Source of the DNA: Paracoccaceae bacterium
GTDB taxonomy: Bacteria > Pseudomonadota > Alphaproteobacteria > Rhodobacterales > Rhodobacteraceae
Reading direction: 5' to 3'
Length of the DNA stretch: 46,206 bases
Assembly (NCBI GenBank): GCA_007116575.1
Contig: SKIF01000112.1
Coordinates: 1 to 46,206, forward strand
Below, piece after piece: positions 46,186-46,206 of the stretch. The notes beneath the pieces are model-generated. The model was given only the letters and a program-made list of their open reading frames with translations. It searched no databases and was not told the DNA's origin. Both the position numbers and the translations under genes were made by a program. Every line of letters starts with the position of its first letter. Positions within the stretch are counted from its first letter, which is position 1.

Positions 46186-46206
46186 AACGGGTTTGGCAAA
46201 TAAAAG

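Overview
The window is GC-rich chromosomal DNA from an alphaproteobacterium of the family Rhodobacteraceae (Rhodobacter/Roseobacter group). Evidence: the gene repertoire (Aap amino-acid transporter, DUF6468 and MotE-like flagellar genes next to fliL, CsgH-type curli, ferredoxin VI type), two sRNA loci known from Rhodobacter sphaeroides (CcsR beside a DUF1127 protein gene, and UpsM ahead of mraZ), and two SOS boxes of the alphaproteobacterial form GTTC-N7-GTTC. The species cannot be named from sequence alone. No transposon, prophage or CRISPR array was seen.

Layout. 1-2.8 kb: 3' end of a TPR-like gene, then a small curli cluster (curlin, csgH, second curlin) ending in a terminator. 3.1-4.9 kb: MsbA-type ABC exporter. 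5.2-7.9 kb: imuB (minus) with an SOS box, divergent from accA. 8.1-16.2 kb: flagellar block in two divergent arms, fliL-DUF6468-motE-motA-large secreted protein (minus) and fliF-fliH-fliN-fliP (plus), around a candidate CtrA site. 16.4-19.8 kb: pyruvate carboxylase (minus) with a palindromic operator candidate, divergent from a UvrD/PcrA helicase that has its own SOS box.

22.4-25.5 kb is the regulatory-RNA highlight. A DUF1127 gene (CcaF1 type) is followed by six stem-loops that each show CUCCUCCUCCC in the loop, arranged as three two-hairpin units and closed by one intrinsic terminator. HIT and ApbC/Mrp genes follow. Then comes a 670-base non-coding stretch with an AT-rich island, a consensus DnaA box, and a terminated leader RNA matching UpsM by position and architecture.

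25.5-33.2 kb: division and cell-wall (dcw) cluster mraZ-rsmH-ftsL-ftsI-murE-murF-mraY, mostly overlapping genes, ending at a convergent aspartate aminotransferase. 34.6-35.8 kb: XRE regulator, sdhE and a MarR-type regulator. 36-40.2 kb: tRNA-Tyr, rlmB, galM-like gene and DUF2799 lipoprotein, convergent with purMN. 40.3-45.2 kb: tRNA(CAU), then aapJQMP for L-amino-acid uptake, then a terminator. 45.2-46.2 kb: a [2Fe-2S] ferredoxin and a secreted peptidoglycan-binding-domain protein.

Most genes are housekeeping. The unusual content lies in the RNA loci, the paired SOS boxes with an imuB that lacks its usual partners, and the small divergent curli set.
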